A stretch of 64,000 nt of DNA from Microvirga terricola (GTDB lineage: Bacteria; Pseudomonadota; Alphaproteobacteria; Rhizobiales; Beijerinckiaceae), in the NCBI RefSeq assembly GCF_011777495.1, contig NZ_JAATJS010000003.1:620001-684000 (forward strand), written 5' to 3'. The notes under the pieces are model-generated. The model searched no databases and was not told the DNA's origin. It saw only the letters and a list, made by a program, of their open reading frames with translations. The stretch's first letter is position 1; each line of letters starts with the position of its first letter. The position numbers were made by a program, and so were the translations under genes. Shown here piece after piece: positions 26,789-37,689 of this stretch.

Positions 26789-27418
26789 TCAAGTGATGTA
26801 AAGCCCCTCGCGTGCTCGGAGAAACCACTTACCCTTCCGTTTATGATAAATCTCCACCCACCCGGCCATGTCTGCCGGGGACTTCGAAATTTTTCCATCG
26901 GCCGCATGGAACCAGCGCTTCTCACCCGTGTGTATGAAAATGACCGCGCGCGTGAAGGTCGCGTTGAAAACGGGGAATGTAAACTCCGCCCGCCGCACGA
27001 ATAGCGGTTCATAGGAACCGTCCTGCCGCTTCATGGAGCTGGCATCGCCGCCCTTGTAGGCCTTCAGAAGCGCGTCTTCCTTACCTCTCGCCGCTTCTTC
27101 GTCGCAAAAAATTTCCCCCATTGCACCGGCCGGATCGAGAACGTCAGTCAGCTTGATCCAGTGATGGGGTGGTGAAATGTCGGCGTTGATCGTCAATCCG
27201 AGGTACTTCCGGGCCACCCAATGAGGGATGGGATAGCGGCGCCATTCCGTCGCGAATTCGCAGACCGTCGGTTTCTTGTCCCAATCCCCGAGGGCGATTT
27301 GGAAGATCCCAATGGCTTCCCGCCTTTGCCGTTGTTGAAGTTCGTCAGCTGCCAGAGCAGGCTGAACCGCTCCGACGGCAGTAAAAGTAGCAAGGATGGC
27401 GAGGCAAAATCGGAGCAT
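26789..27418 (-). CDS. secreted hypothetical protein
   Basis: A 209-residue exported protein with a signal peptide (residues 1-23, LRFCLAILATFTAVGAVQPALA-AD). The mature region includes ADELQQRQRREAIGIF, GDWDKKPTVCEFATEWRRYPIPHW and a beta-rich end (FTRAVIFIHTGEKRWFHAADG). Two cysteines (in TVCEF and IFCDEE) may be paired. I recognise no family. It is convergent with the NUDIX gene and lies 43 bp downstream of rnd on the same strand, so the two may be cotranscribed. Confidence 0.72.
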   Translation of the reverse strand: MLRFCLAILATFTAVGAVQPALAADELQQRQRREAIGIFQIALGDWDKKPTVCEFATEWRRYPIPHWVARKYLGLTINADISPPHHWIKLTDVLDPAGAMGEIFCDEEAARGKEDALLKAYKGGDASSMKRQDGSYEPLFVRRAEFTFPVFNATFTRAVIFIHTGEKRWFHAADGKISKSPADMAGWVEIYHKRKGKWFLRAREGLYIT

Positions 27419-27461
27419 GAGCGCAGGTCAACATCCTATCGGAAGGGAAAAGCACTTTCCG

Positions 27462-28637
27462 TCAGCTCGCCTCGGCGGCGCTGAAATGCCGGAGCTTCAC
27501 GCGGCCGCGTTCCAGCGCGAGGCCGATTTCGCCGTTCTTGAGGGCGAGGGCCTTTTCGCCGAAGAGTGCGCGCCGCCAGCCATGGAGGGAGGGGACCTCC
27601 GCCGTGTCGCTTTCGGCGATGGCTTCCAACTCCTCGACGGTAGCGATGATCTTCGGGGCAACGCCCTCCTGCTCGGCCACGGCCTTGAGCAACACTTTGA
27701 GCAATTCGACGACCGAGCCTGCGCCTCCGCGCCCGCGGGAGCGTTCCGGCATCGGCACGGCGGCGGGGTCGCGGGCGAGGCCACGCGCGACCGCATCGAG
27801 AATTTCTCCGCCGGTGCGCGACCTCTCGAAGCCGTTGGGGATCGAGCGCAGGCGGCCGAGCGCCTCGACGCTACGGGGGGCCGAAGTCGCGAGGTCGATC
27901 AGCGCGTCGTCCTTGAGGATGCGCCCGCGCGGCACGTCGCGGTTCTGCGCCTCGCGTTCGCGCCAGGCCGCGATTTCCATGAGAACCGCCACTTCCTTGG
28001 CCTTGCGCAGGCGCCCCGCCAGCCGCCGCCAGGCGTTTTCCGGGTCGGCCTGATAGGTCTCCGGCGAGGAGAGGATCGCCATTTCCTCGCTGAGCCAGGA
28101 CAGGCGACCGTTTTTCTGCAACTGCGCTATCAGCGCCTGATAGACGACGACGAGGTGCGTGACGTCGGACAGGGCGTAGGTGAGCTGCGCCTCGGTCAGG
28201 GGCCGGTGCGACCAGTCCGTGAAGCGGGAGGATTTGTCGACCCTGGCCTTCGCAAGGTCGTTGACCAGCTGCTCGTAGGAGACCGAGTCGCCATAGCCGC
28301 AGACCATGGCCGCGATCTGGGTGTCGAACAGCGGCTCGGGCACCAGCTTGCCGAGGTTCCAGACGATTTCCAAGTCCTGCCGGGCGGAGTGGAAGACCTT
28401 CACCACGTTGCGGTCGGCCATGAGCGCCATGAACGGCTCAAGGCTGATGTCCTCAGCGAGAGGGTCGATGAGAAAGGCATCCGCCGGGTCCGGCCCCGCC
28501 ATCTGGATCAGGCAGAGCTTGGGGTAATAGGTCGTCTCGCGCAGGAATTCCGTGTCGACGGTGACGAACGGGTGCTTCGCAAGGCGCGCGCAGGCGGCGG
28601 CAAGAGCGTCGGTGGAAGTGATCAAATCCATGGACAT
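27462..28637 (-). CDS. rnd: ribonuclease D
   Basis: A 3'-5' exoribonuclease that trims tRNA and other stable RNA ends. It has 391 residues. The DEDDy exonuclease domain (about 1-200) carries [13 protein letters not shown] (Exo I, Asp and Glu), the HSARQDLE segment (Exo II Asp) and YALSDVTHL (Exo III Tyr and Asp). It is followed by HRDC-type helical domains (about 215-380). The start is ATG 28637 (MSMDLI), with an alternative ATG at 28631; the frame is open about 70 bases further upstream without homology. It is divergent from aspS. Confidence 0.95.
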   Translation of the reverse strand: MSMDLITSTDALAAACARLAKHPFVTVDTEFLRETTYYPKLCLIQMAGPDPADAFLIDPLAEDISLEPFMALMADRNVVKVFHSARQDLEIVWNLGKLVPEPLFDTQIAAMVCGYGDSVSYEQLVNDLAKARVDKSSRFTDWSHRPLTEAQLTYALSDVTHLVVVYQALIAQLQKNGRLSWLSEEMAILSSPETYQADPENAWRRLAGRLRKAKEVAVLMEIAAWREREAQNRDVPRGRILKDDALIDLATSAPRSVEALGRLRSIPNGFERSRTGGEILDAVARGLARDPAAVPMPERSRGRGGAGSVVELLKVLLKAVAEQEGVAPKIIATVEELEAIAESDTAEVPSLHGWRRALFGEKALALKNGEIGLALERGRVKLRHFSAAEAS

Positions 28638-28885
28638 GTCTCTTAGCTCAAGCGCGGCGAGGAGGCGACCCCCTGACCTGGGGAGGTCCCCTTTCTTCCT
28701 ATGCAAGAGTGTGTGGATACCCCAGCCGGGGAAGGGCCGTTACGGACGGCGCTGACGCCGAAAAGCTGGGTGCTAGGCCATGCTTGGGCCTCCAAACGGC
28801 CCTTCCTCCTTGACTTCCCCGGGCTCCCATGGATGTTGCGGCAAACATTTCATCCAAGCAGGCTCCCAGTATTATGTCCGCCTCC

Positions 28886-30694
28886 ATGCACCGTTACCGT
28901 TCCCATACCTGCGGCGCGCTCCGCGAATCCGATGTTGGCCAGGTCGCCCGCCTGTCGGGCTGGTGCCACCGCATCCGCGACCACGGCGGCGTGCTCTTCA
29001 TCGACCTGCGCGACCATTACGGCATGACGCAGTGCGTGATCGACCCGGATTCCCCGGCCTTCAAGCAGGCCGAGACGGCCCGGTCGGAGTGGGTTGTGCG
29101 GGTGGACGGCAAGGTGCGCAAGCGCCCGGCGGGCACGGAGAACCCGGAGCTGCCGACCGGCCTGATCGAGGTCTACATCACCGACATGGAAGTGCTTGGC
29201 CCGGCGGCCGAGCTGCCGCTGCCGGTCTTCGGCGACCAGGAATACCCGGAAGAGACGCGCCTCAAGTACCGCTTCCTGGATCTGCGCCGCGAGAAGCTGC
29301 ACCACAACATCATGAAGCGCGGGGCGATCATCGACTCGCTTCGTCGTCGCATGAAGGGCAGCGGCTTCTTCGAGTTCACGACGCCAATCCTGACGGCGTC
29401 CTCGCCCGAAGGTGCGCGCGACTTCCTGGTGCCGTCGCGCCTGCATGGGGGCAAGTTCTACGCGCTGCCGCAGGCTCCGCAGCAGTACAAGCAGCTCATC
29501 ATGATCTCGGGCTTCGATCGCTATTTCCAGATCGCGCCCTGCTTCCGCGATGAGGACCCGCGCGCTGATCGCCTGCCGGGCGAGTTCTACCAGCTCGACG
29601 TGGAAATGAGCTTCGTCACGCAGGAAGACGTTTTCCGCACCATGGAGCCGGTGGTTCGCGACACCTTCAAGGAATTCGCGGACGGCAAGCCGGTGACGGA
29701 GGTCTTCCCGCGCATTCCGTACTTCGAGGCGATGCTGAAGTACGGCTCCGACAAGCCGGACCTGCGCAACCCGCTCATCATCTGCGACGTGTCGGACGAG
29801 TTCGCGCGCGACGATGTCAGCTTCAACGCTTTCAAGAACGTCATCAAGGCAGGTGGTGTCGTGCGCGCCATCCCGGCCACGGGCGCGGCCTCGCAGCCCC
29901 GTTCGTTCTTTGACAAGCTCAATGACTGGGCCCGCACGGAAGGCGCGCCGGGCCTTGGCTATGTGGTGTTCGAGGAAGAGGGCGGTCTGATCGTCGGCAA
30001 GGGCCCCATCGCCAAGTTCATCCCGGATGAGGTTCAAAAGCTCATCCGCGACAAGGCGGGCCTGAAGGCGGGCGATGCGGTGTTCTTCTCCGCTGGTGTA
30101 GAGGACAAGGCCGCCTCGCTTGCCGGCAAGGCGCGCGTACGCATCGGCGACGAGCTGGGCTTGGGCAACAAGGACCAGTTTGCCTTCTGCTGGATCGTCG
30201 ATTTCCCGCAATACGAGTGGAACGAGGACGAGAAGAAGATCGACTTCTCCCACAATCCGTTCTCCATGGCCAATATGGATCACGACGCCTTCATGGCCCT
30301 CGATCCGTCGGACAAGGAGAAGATCCTCAAGATGACGGCATTCCAGTACGACATGGTTTGCAACGGCTACGAGATGGCCTCGGGCTCGATCCGCAACCAC
30401 CGTCCCGACCGGATGGTGAAGGCTTTCGAGATCGCCGGGTACGGCGAGAAGGAAGTCATGGAGCGCTTCGGCGGCATGTATCGCGCCTTCCAGTACGGCG
30501 CGCCTCCGCACGGCGGCATGGCGGCGGGCATCGACCGCATCGTGATGCTGCTCTGCGGCGCCATTAACCTGCGCGAGATCACGCTGTTCCCGATGAACCA
30601 GCGGGCCGAAGACCTGTTGCTTGGTGGGCCCTCGGAGGCGACGCCAAAGCAGTTGCGTGAACTACACCTTCGCCTGAACGTTCAGGAGAAGTGA
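28886..30694 (+). CDS. aspS: aspartyl-tRNA synthetase
   Basis: Class IIb aminoacyl-tRNA synthetase of 602 residues. The N-terminal OB-fold anticodon domain contains [26 protein letters not shown]. Class II motif 2 is in [19 protein letters not shown]. The bacterial GAD insertion domain is at about 290-410. Motif 3 is [13 protein letters not shown]. Because gatCAB is present, it is likely non-discriminating and also charges tRNA(Asn), as in most bacteria lacking asparaginyl-tRNA synthetase; this is inference. The start is ATG 28886 ([10 protein letters not shown]), with an alternative in-frame ATG at 28874. Confidence 0.96.
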   Translation: MHRYRSHTCGALRESDVGQVARLSGWCHRIRDHGGVLFIDLRDHYGMTQCVIDPDSPAFKQAETARSEWVVRVDGKVRKRPAGTENPELPTGLIEVYITDMEVLGPAAELPLPVFGDQEYPEETRLKYRFLDLRREKLHHNIMKRGAIIDSLRRRMKGSGFFEFTTPILTASSPEGARDFLVPSRLHGGKFYALPQAPQQYKQLIMISGFDRYFQIAPCFRDEDPRADRLPGEFYQLDVEMSFVTQEDVFRTMEPVVRDTFKEFADGKPVTEVFPRIPYFEAMLKYGSDKPDLRNPLIICDVSDEFARDDVSFNAFKNVIKAGGVVRAIPATGAASQPRSFFDKLNDWARTEGAPGLGYVVFEEEGGLIVGKGPIAKFIPDEVQKLIRDKAGLKAGDAVFFSAGVEDKAASLAGKARVRIGDELGLGNKDQFAFCWIVDFPQYEWNEDEKKIDFSHNPFSMANMDHDAFMALDPSDKEKILKMTAFQYDMVCNGYEMASGSIRNHRPDRMVKAFEIAGYGEKEVMERFGGMYRAFQYGAPPHGGMAAGIDRIVMLLCGAINLREITLFPMNQRAEDLLLGGPSEATPKQLRELHLRLNVQEK

Positions 30695-30706
30695 GCTTAG
30701 AGAGCC

Positions 30707-31573
30707 ATGTCCTCGGTCATCGCCATCGTCGTCGCCTTTGACAGTGCTGAGGCGCTGCCGGAGTGCCTCGGCGCCCTGAAGGCGGAAGGGGTCGGGGTGA
30801 TCGTCGTCGACAACGCGTCCAGCGACGGCAGCGGGACCGAGGCCGAGCGCCTGGGCGCGTGCGTCATCCGCAATGCGCGGAACGAGGGCTATGGCCGGGC
30901 CAACAATATCGGCGGATGGGCGGCGGACAGCGAGTTCCTGCTCATCGTCAACCCGGACGTGGTCGTCCAACCCGGAACGGTGGCGGCCCTGCTCGAAGCC
31001 GCAGGGCGCTATCCCGACGCAGCGTTGTTTGCGCCGCGGATCGTGGAGCCGAATGGGCGCGTCTTCTACCAGCCGCGCTCGCTTCTTGCGGGCTATCTCC
31101 CAAACCCAAGCGGCAAGCTTGTGGTGCCGACAGGCGAGGCCTGCGCGCCGTTCTTTTCCGGCGCGTGCTTCCTGATCCGCCGCGAAGCGTTTCTGAGACT
31201 GGGTGGGTTCGACGAAGAAATCTTCCTGTTCTATGAGGACGACGATCTCTGCCGCCGCATCACGGATTCCCACGAGGCTCTGGTCTACGTGCCATCGGCG
31301 ACAGTGCGGCATGGGCGAGGACGCTCCAGCACGCCGAAACCGGGACTCGTCTTCAAGTCGCGCTGGCATCAGGCGTGGTCGCGGGCCTATGTGAGCCACA
31401 AATACGGCCTCTACAGCCCAGCCGCCGGCATGTTCGCCGTCAACGCGGTGAAGACGCTGGGCGCTTTCCTCACCGGCCAGCGCAAGCTCGTCGAGCGTTA
31501 TGGCGGCTCGGCGGCCGGGGCGTTGGCCTTCATGAGAGGCCGCACGGCGCTGCAGCGGGAAGGGCTTTCATGA
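30707..31573 (+). CDS. glycosyltransferase family 2 (rhamnosyltransferase-like)
   Basis: A 288-residue GT2 family enzyme with GT-A fold and no membrane segment. Visible motifs are VIVVDNASSDGS (nucleotide site), RNARNEGYGRANNIGG, LLIVNPDVVV (the metal-binding DxD position), FSGACFLIRREAFLRLGGFDE and FLFYEDDDLCRRI (catalytic acid region). These resemble WbbL/RfbF-type rhamnosyltransferases of O-antigen or exopolysaccharide synthesis. The acceptor is unknown. Its stop overlaps the start of the membrane acyltransferase (ATGA), so the two are cotranslated and probably act on the same glycan. Confidence 0.88.
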   Translation: MSSVIAIVVAFDSAEALPECLGALKAEGVGVIVVDNASSDGSGTEAERLGACVIRNARNEGYGRANNIGGWAADSEFLLIVNPDVVVQPGTVAALLEAAGRYPDAALFAPRIVEPNGRVFYQPRSLLAGYLPNPSGKLVVPTGEACAPFFSGACFLIRREAFLRLGGFDEEIFLFYEDDDLCRRITDSHEALVYVPSATVRHGRGRSSTPKPGLVFKSRWHQAWSRAYVSHKYGLYSPAAGMFAVNAVKTLGAFLTGQRKLVERYGGSAAGALAFMRGRTALQREGLS

Positions 31574-32661
31574 AGGCCCTTTTTTTAGGCGCTCCGACCG
31601 TGGCCATGGCCTTGGAGCGGGACCGCAACAACTTCGCCGTGATCCGGCTCGCTCTCGCCATCGCAGTCGTTGTCTCCCACGCCTTCAGCGTCACCACGGG
31701 CGCCGTGACCGACGAGCCGCTGGCAGCCTCGACCGGATTCACGCTCGGCGAGCATGCGGTGAACGGCTTTTTCGCCATTTCCGGCTTTCTCGTGACCATG
31801 AGCTTCGACCGGCGCGGCTGGCGTGATTATGCCATCGCCCGGACCCTGCGCATCGCGCCCGGGCTGATCGTTGCGACTCTCGTGGTGGCTTTTCTCCTCG
31901 GGGGCGGGATGACCCGCTTGCCGGTCACGGACTATTGGCAGAGCCCGGGCGTTTTTCGCTTCGTCGGCGCGACGCTGTCGAGCTTCAAGAGCAACATCGC
32001 GCTTCCCGGCGTGTTCGAGAACAACCCCTTTACCTTCCCGATGGGGACGGTCTGGACCCTCAAATATGAGGTTCTCTGCTATCTCGGCGTGCTGGTTCTC
32101 GGTCTCGTCGGCCTGCTGCGTTCGCGCCTTGCCGCTCTTGTACTGCCCGTTGGCCTCGCTCTAGCGCTCCTCAGCCTCGGTCTTTTCCGGCCCGAAATTC
32201 CGAAGGGTGTGGAAACGGCGCTTCGCCTGCCGCTGATCTTCGCCTTCGGTGGCGCGCTTTATGTGTGGCGCTACAAGGCTCGCTTGTCGGGGCCGCTTCT
32301 CGCAATTCTTTTCGCGGCGACGTGGCTGGCCAGCGGCACGGTTCTTTACAAGACGCTGCTCTTCATCGTGTCCGCTTATGGGGTTTTATGGCTCGCCCTC
32401 GCGTCCGCTTTGACGCGCTGGTCCTATGAGCCGAAGACGGATCTCTCTTACGGCACCTATCTCTATGGCTGGCCGATCCAGCAGAGCCTGCACGCGCTGC
32501 TGCCCGCGGCCGCGCCACTCGTGCTGCTCGCGCCGGCGCTCCTCATCACGTTGGTGGTGGCGGCGGTGTCGTGGGTTATCGTCGAGAAGCCGGCCCTCGC
32601 CTTGAAGGCGAAGGCCTTGCGGCGTCGGACGCTTAAAGTGACTGAGCCCGCAGCACCCTGA
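31570..32661 (+). CDS. acyltransferase 3 family membrane protein
   Basis: A 363-residue multi-pass membrane acyltransferase (OafA/NodX type) that O-acylates sugars of surface or exported polysaccharides. The conserved His is in [10 protein letters not shown] (about residue 37), and the [15 protein letters not shown] segment is the family signature. About ten helices are predicted. The start is ATG 31570, coupled to the glycosyltransferase stop. The 3' end overlaps the convergent hexapeptide acetyltransferase gene by 29 bp. Confidence 0.88.
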   Translation: MKALFLGAPTVAMALERDRNNFAVIRLALAIAVVVSHAFSVTTGAVTDEPLAASTGFTLGEHAVNGFFAISGFLVTMSFDRRGWRDYAIARTLRIAPGLIVATLVVAFLLGGGMTRLPVTDYWQSPGVFRFVGATLSSFKSNIALPGVFENNPFTFPMGTVWTLKYEVLCYLGVLVLGLVGLLRSRLAALVLPVGLALALLSLGLFRPEIPKGVETALRLPLIFAFGGALYVWRYKARLSGPLLAILFAATWLASGTVLYKTLLFIVSAYGVLWLALASALTRWSYEPKTDLSYGTYLYGWPIQQSLHALLPAAAPLVLLAPALLITLVVAAVSWVIVEKPALALKAKALRRRTLKVTEPAAP

Positions 32662-33253
32662 CTGCCGCGATCAGTTCCCGCAGCCGGTCGCTTTGCAAAA
32701 GCGGGATCAGCGTGGCGATCTTTTCGCGCGGCAGGTCCCACCACTGGATATCCAGCAGAGCCTCGATGGTGGCGTCGTCGAAGCGCTTGCGGATGACTTT
32801 TGCCGGGTTCCCACCGACGATGGCGTAGGGCGGCACGTCCTTGGTCACGACCGCATGAGCCGCGACGACCGCCCCGTGCCCGATGGTGATTCCCGACAGA
32901 ATGATCGCCCCTGAGCCCAGCCACACATCGTGCCCGATGGTCACGTCTCCGCGGGAGGAATGGTAATCCTCGGTCTTCGGGGCGGCCGGCCACAGGTCGG
33001 GGAGGGCGGAGAAAGGATAGGTCGTTCCCCAATCCGTCCGGTGGTTGCCGCCGAGCAGGATCTCGACCTTGTCGGCAATGGAGCAGTAACGCCCGATGGT
33101 GAGCTTGGTCCCGGCTTCAGGGAAGCGCACCTTGGGACGCCCATAGGAGAACTCCCCAATCTCGTAGCCGTAGCGCGTCGTGAGTCGCGCCAGGTGCAAC
33201 CGGGTCTGATTATGCGGGTTCTTCCAATTCTTCAGGCGATGAAGCAGCCTCAT
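32633..33253 (-). CDS. hexapeptide-repeat O-acetyltransferase (CatB/Vat type)
   Basis: A 206-residue left-handed beta-helix acetyltransferase of the xenobiotic/CatB-related group. The hexapeptide region is about 50-165: [26 protein letters not shown], then [38 protein letters not shown], ending [18 protein letters not shown]. The catalytic His is in the GGNHRTDW segment. Members acetylate antibiotics or cell-surface sugars; the neighbours favour the latter. It converges on and overlaps the acyltransferase 3 gene. Its own upstream region is shared with maeB. Confidence 0.9.
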   Translation of the reverse strand: MRLLHRLKNWKNPHNQTRLHLARLTTRYGYEIGEFSYGRPKVRFPEAGTKLTIGRYCSIADKVEILLGGNHRTDWGTTYPFSALPDLWPAAPKTEDYHSSRGDVTIGHDVWLGSGAIILSGITIGHGAVVAAHAVVTKDVPPYAIVGGNPAKVIRKRFDDATIEALLDIQWWDLPREKIATLIPLLQSDRLRELIAAVRVLRAQSL

Positions 33254-33358
33254 GCGCGGCCCTCCATTGCGCTAGAAGAGCGTTGACGGAAGGGGACAAG
33301 GCGCGCACAAGGGCCGCTCGCGAATGACGTGCGGCGACAGGTGCAAGGAGCGTTTCGG

Positions 33359-35653
33359 ATGGGTGACAACATCTCGCAGGATCTGAAATCGGGAGCCATC
33401 TTCTATCACCGCTACCCGCGCCCCGGAAAGCTCGAGATCCAGCCCACGAAGCCCCTAGGCAATCAGCGCGACCTCGCTTTGGCCTATTCGCCCGGTGTTG
33501 CGGCCCCTTGCGAGGCCATCGCCGCCGATCCGTCGGAGGCTGCAAACCTCACCTCCCGCCAGAATCTCGTGGCGGTCATTTCCAACGGCACGGCGGTTTT
33601 GGGCCTCGGCGACATCGGTCCGCTGGCCTCCAAACCCGTCATGGAAGGCAAGGCGGTCCTGTTCAAGAAGTTCTCCGGCATCGACGTCTTCGACATCGAA
33701 GTGGCGGAGAAGAGCGTCGACAAGCTCGTCGAGGTCATCGCAGCCCTCGAGCCGACCTTCGGCGGCATCAATCTCGAAGACATCAAGGCCCCCGAATGCT
33801 TCGAGGTGGAGGAGCAACTCAAAGCCCGCATGGGCATCCCGGTCTTCCACGACGACCAGCACGGCACGGCGATCATCGTGGGTGCCGCCGTCACCAACGC
33901 CCTGGAGCTTGCGGGCAAGCGCATCGAGGACGTGAAGATCGTCACCTCCGGCGCGGGCGCGGCGGCTTTGGCCTGCCTCAACCTCCTCGTCTCGCTCGGC
34001 GCGAAGCGCGAGAACATCTGGGTCACGGACATCGAAGGCGTCGTCTATGAGGGTCGCGAAAAGCTCATGGACCGCTGGAAGTCGGTCTATGCGCAGAAGA
34101 CCGATGCACGCACGCTGGCCGAAGTGATAGAGAACGCCGACGTGTTCCTCGGCCTTTCAGCAGGCGGCGTCCTCAAGCCGGATATGCTGAAGAAAATGGC
34201 CCCGCGCCCGCTCGTTATGGCGCTGGCGAACCCCAATCCAGAAATCATGCCGGAGGAGGCCGAGGCGGCCCGCCCCGACGCCATGATCTGCACCGGGCGC
34301 TCGGATTATCCGAACCAGGTCAACAACGTCCTGTGCTTTCCTTACATCTTCCGCGGCGCGCTCGATGTGGGCGCGACGACCATCAACGAGGAGATGAAGG
34401 CCGCCGCCGTGAAGGCCATCGCAGGTCTTGCGCGAGAAGCGCCGTCCGAAGTCGTGGCGCGCGCCTATGGCGGCGAGGCTCATCCCTTCGGCCCGAAGTC
34501 CCTCATCCCGAGCCCGTTCGATCCGCGCTTGATCCTGCGCATCGCACCTGATGTCGCGAAGGCGGCGATGGATTCCGGCGTCGCGACCCGGCCGCTGGAA
34601 GACCTCGAAGCTTACGCGGATTCGCTCGGCCGCTTCGTCTTCCGCTCCGGCTTCATCATGAAGCCGCTCTTCTCCAAGGCGAAGGCCGATCCCAAGCGTG
34701 TCATCTACGCCGAGGGTGAGGACGAGCGCGTGCTCCGCGCAGTGCAGGTGATTGTCGAGGAAGGCATCGCCAAGCCGATCCTCATCGGCCGTCCGAACGT
34801 CGTCGAGGCACGCATCAAGCGCTTCGGCCTCTCCATGGCGATCGGCAAGCACTTCGAGCTGGTGAACCCCGAGGACGATCCGCGTTATCGCGATTACGTT
34901 GCGTCCTATGTAGAAGCAGCGGGCCGCAAGGGCATTACACCCGACGCCGCGAAGACGTTGGTGCGCACCAACACCACGGTCATCGGCGCGCTCGCCGTGC
35001 GGCGCGGCGATGCGGATGCGCTGGTCTGCGGTCTCGAAGGGCGCTTCCAGTCGCGTCTGAAGCACATCAAGGACATCATCGGCTTCGCCCCCGGCGTGCA
35101 TGAGATGGCGGCGCTCTCGCTCGTCATCACGTCGAAGGGCGCGTATTTCCTCGCGGATACGCATGTGCAGTACAATCCGAACGCGCAGCAGATCGCGGAC
35201 ATGACGATTGCCTGCGCGAGCCACGTCCGCCGCTTCGGCATTGCGCCCAAAATCGCGTTGCTCTCGCACGCGGACTTTGGCGCGGCTGACACTCCTTCCG
35301 CCGTCAAGATGCGCGAGGCGCTGGAACTCATCAACGAGCGCGCGCCTGACCTCGAAGTCGATGGCGAGATGCAGGCCGACGCGGCACTCTCGGAAATGAT
35401 CCGCGAGCGGGTCTATCCGGCCTCGCGCCTGAAGGGTGAGGCGAATGTGCTGATTATGCCGAACCTGGACGCCGCCAATATCGCATTCCAGTTCACGAAG
35501 ATTTTGGCGGATTCGCTGCCCGTCGGCCCGATCCTGATCGGTCCCGCAAAGCCCGCGCACATCCTCACCCCGTCGGTGACGGCGCGCGGCATCGTCAACA
35601 TCACGGCGATTGCGGTGGTGGAGGCGCAGGCGGCGGAGCAGCAGCGCGGCTGA
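33359..35653 (+). CDS. maeB: NADP-dependent malic enzyme with C-terminal phosphotransacetylase-like domain
   Basis: A 764-residue MaeB-type malic enzyme that decarboxylates malate to pyruvate. The N-terminal malic domain includes [12 protein letters not shown]-like [16 protein letters not shown] and [14 protein letters not shown]. The NAD(P) domain has [16 protein letters not shown]. From about residue 440 to the end is a phosphotransacetylase-like domain ([34 protein letters not shown]). In the family this C-terminal domain is regulatory, mediating acetyl-CoA sensing, and lacks Pta activity. The start is ATG 33359 with an AAGGAG site 8 bp upstream. A palindromic repeat follows. Confidence 0.95.
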   Translation: MGDNISQDLKSGAIFYHRYPRPGKLEIQPTKPLGNQRDLALAYSPGVAAPCEAIAADPSEAANLTSRQNLVAVISNGTAVLGLGDIGPLASKPVMEGKAVLFKKFSGIDVFDIEVAEKSVDKLVEVIAALEPTFGGINLEDIKAPECFEVEEQLKARMGIPVFHDDQHGTAIIVGAAVTNALELAGKRIEDVKIVTSGAGAAALACLNLLVSLGAKRENIWVTDIEGVVYEGREKLMDRWKSVYAQKTDARTLAEVIENADVFLGLSAGGVLKPDMLKKMAPRPLVMALANPNPEIMPEEAEAARPDAMICTGRSDYPNQVNNVLCFPYIFRGALDVGATTINEEMKAAAVKAIAGLAREAPSEVVARAYGGEAHPFGPKSLIPSPFDPRLILRIAPDVAKAAMDSGVATRPLEDLEAYADSLGRFVFRSGFIMKPLFSKAKADPKRVIYAEGEDERVLRAVQVIVEEGIAKPILIGRPNVVEARIKRFGLSMAIGKHFELVNPEDDPRYRDYVASYVEAAGRKGITPDAAKTLVRTNTTVIGALAVRRGDADALVCGLEGRFQSRLKHIKDIIGFAPGVHEMAALSLVITSKGAYFLADTHVQYNPNAQQIADMTIACASHVRRFGIAPKIALLSHADFGAADTPSAVKMREALELINERAPDLEVDGEMQADAALSEMIRERVYPASRLKGEANVLIMPNLDAANIAFQFTKILADSLPVGPILIGPAKPAHILTPSVTARGIVNITAIAVVEAQAAEQQRG

Positions 35654-35674
35654 CCGTCAACGAACATTCTTCGA

Positions 35675-35710
35675 TGTCATGGCCGGGCCTGTCCCGGCCA
35701 TCTTGTTTTT
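35675..35710. repeat. intergenic palindromic repeat, copy 3 (terminator-like)
   Basis: ATGGCCGGG (35679-35687), 5-nt loop CCTGT, CCCGGCCAT (35693-35701), preceded by TGTC and followed by CTTGTTTTT. It lies between the convergent maeB and the large exported-protein gene and may terminate maeB transcription. The loop differs from copies 1 and 2 at one base. Confidence 0.85.
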
Positions 35711-35744
35711 GAGATCTCGCGCATCGAGGCGAGGAAGCCACCCG

Positions 35745-37604
35745 CTACTCCGCTTTCGCCGTCACGTTCAGCTTGACGAAGGCGTCTGCGGGTTCCTGCA
35801 AGGCGGTGATGTCCACAAGGCTCAGGCCACTTGGGTCCTTGGTCTTGGCATTGACCGTCAGTCGTCCGGGCTTGGCGATGAAGCGCGCGATAGCCTGGCT
35901 GAGGGCTTTTGCCTGTTCCGACGTGCCAATGATCGAGGGGAGGGCGACCGCTGCGGCGGTGCCGTAAGTGGCACGCAGGGTTTCCGGCTTGGTCTTCTGC
36001 TCCTTGGCCGCTTTCTCGAGATAGCGTTCGAACAGGCCCTTGTTCTCCACGGTGATGTCGAGCGCCTTGGCCTTCGCGCCCACCAAAGCGACGGCAGCGA
36101 TGGCGGTATCGGGATCGAACACGTCTTTCGTCACGCCGCCCAGCAGACCGGTCATGGAAATGCTGCCCATGTCCTGGCCGCTCAGCGAATATTCGCGAAT
36201 GTTCAGTTCTTCCGTTTCGGCGTTCCAGAGGGCCGACAGGAGGAGGGACAGGTCGAGGTTCTTGTAGCCGAGCGCGATGAGATCGCGGATGCCTTCCTCG
36301 TCGCTCTTCGCCGGCAATTCCATGGCGAGGTTCTGCAAGCCGATCCTGATATTGGTCGGGATGCCATTGACCGGCTTATCGGCGGTCAGCTCCAGATCCT
36401 TCCATCCGAGCTTTGCCCGCTCGTCCTTTTTGCCCTTGTCCGCCGAGACGTCGATATCTACGCCCGAAATGTGCATCGTGCCCCAGGTCGGGATAAGCGA
36501 GCGCACCGTCGCGGCGTCGGCATCCTTGATCGTTTTTGCGTCGAACTTCTTAAGGGCCTCAAAAGTTGGGCCGAAGGAAAAGCCGGTCAGGCTGATGGTG
36601 CCGATCTTGATGCTTTCGCTTTTGCCGAAAAATTCCATTCCCTCAATGCGTGCATCCGCTGGCCGGGAGGCCGTGGCGCCCGTGTAAGCCATACGATTGA
36701 TGCGCCCGGTCACATCGGTATCTTTTGCTTTCGACCCTGTGATCTCGATGCCGGTCGCCTCGACGGACGCGAAGTCGAAGGCGCTTAAGAGGTCGGCGGC
36801 CGTTCTGACAAGTTTTGCCTGGTCCTCCTCAGAGAGGTCGCCCTTTCCGCCAAGCTCGGCCAGGGCCGCAAGGCTGTCAGTCCACGAGTCTTTCGTCGTC
36901 CGCGCCATGAAGTCCCGGCCGGCCACGCGCGCGATCCGGACGTTCACGCCTTCCTCGCTGGCCTCGATGTTCTCAACCGTAAAGGCGCCGTGGATCTTGG
37001 TCGGCGGACTGGAGGCAGAATCCGCCCTCGTCTCGAAGAGTTTGGCGTAAGCCGGTAGGTCGAAATCACTGATCGACATCCGCCCGTAGCTCAATGCCAG
37101 CGTGGTCTTCGACCCGCTGGTCTCAACACCGATTGTGTCCGCGGTCGCGGTCGCGATCCGGCCATTGGCGACATCCTTCAGGACGACGTTCTTAAGGATA
37201 TTGGTCTGCGTCTCGGGGCCGAACTTTTGCGTCACCTTCAGTTCGGGAATCGTGATTTGCCGTGCGCCAATGGCGCTCAGGCGGGCCGAGACGGGTTCCG
37301 TCGAGGCGGAGGCGAACAGGGCCTCGATGGTCGCGCGCGGGGATGTTACGCCGGTGAGGTCGACCCGTTTGGCCTCATAGCTCGTCGTGCCGATGGTGAA
37401 GCGGACGTTCTCCAGACTGAAAGTGTCGGCGGCCTGCGCCCAGGCGGCGCTCCAGAGGGACGTGCGTACGGCTCCGATTTGCAGGGCGGTGCCGCTCCTC
37501 GCAAAGCCGATGTCATGGATGATGGCCGGTTCAAATTGCAGCGCGGCGGAGCCTGCGATTAACGCCAGTGCGCAAATTCCAGAACGATATATCGACCTTG
37601 TCAT
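35745..37604 (-). CDS. large secreted hypothetical protein
   Basis: A 619-residue protein with an N-terminal signal peptide or anchor (about 1-22, SGICALALIAGSAALQF). The rest is predicted soluble, with alternating strands and repeated short motifs of the type ISL-TG/ISGVDIDVSAD, LTGFSFGP and VKLNVTAKAE. It may therefore be a beta-rich repeat protein in the periplasm. No catalytic motif is recognised, and I can only call it conserved-looking. It is convergent with maeB and lies about 85 bp from the A-type Fe-S carrier gene on the same strand. Confidence 0.78.
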   Translation of the reverse strand: MTRSIYRSGICALALIAGSAALQFEPAIIHDIGFARSGTALQIGAVRTSLWSAAWAQAADTFSLENVRFTIGTTSYEAKRVDLTGVTSPRATIEALFASASTEPVSARLSAIGARQITIPELKVTQKFGPETQTNILKNVVLKDVANGRIATATADTIGVETSGSKTTLALSYGRMSISDFDLPAYAKLFETRADSASSPPTKIHGAFTVENIEASEEGVNVRIARVAGRDFMARTTKDSWTDSLAALAELGGKGDLSEEDQAKLVRTAADLLSAFDFASVEATGIEITGSKAKDTDVTGRINRMAYTGATASRPADARIEGMEFFGKSESIKIGTISLTGFSFGPTFEALKKFDAKTIKDADAATVRSLIPTWGTMHISGVDIDVSADKGKKDERAKLGWKDLELTADKPVNGIPTNIRIGLQNLAMELPAKSDEEGIRDLIALGYKNLDLSLLLSALWNAETEELNIREYSLSGQDMGSISMTGLLGGVTKDVFDPDTAIAAVALVGAKAKALDITVENKGLFERYLEKAAKEQKTKPETLRATYGTAAAVALPSIIGTSEQAKALSQAIARFIAKPGRLTVNAKTKDPSGLSLVDITALQEPADAFVKLNVTAKAE

Positions 37605-37689
37605 CTATCCCCCAAAACGCTGAAAAGTCTCGGGTTTCATAGACCGTCGCGAAGGCGTGCGGGAGAGGGGATGAGAATAAAAGCGAAGG

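Noticed and set aside
28850-30511. 553-codon minus-strand frame opposite aspS
   Set aside because: Shadow of aspS with no domain signature.
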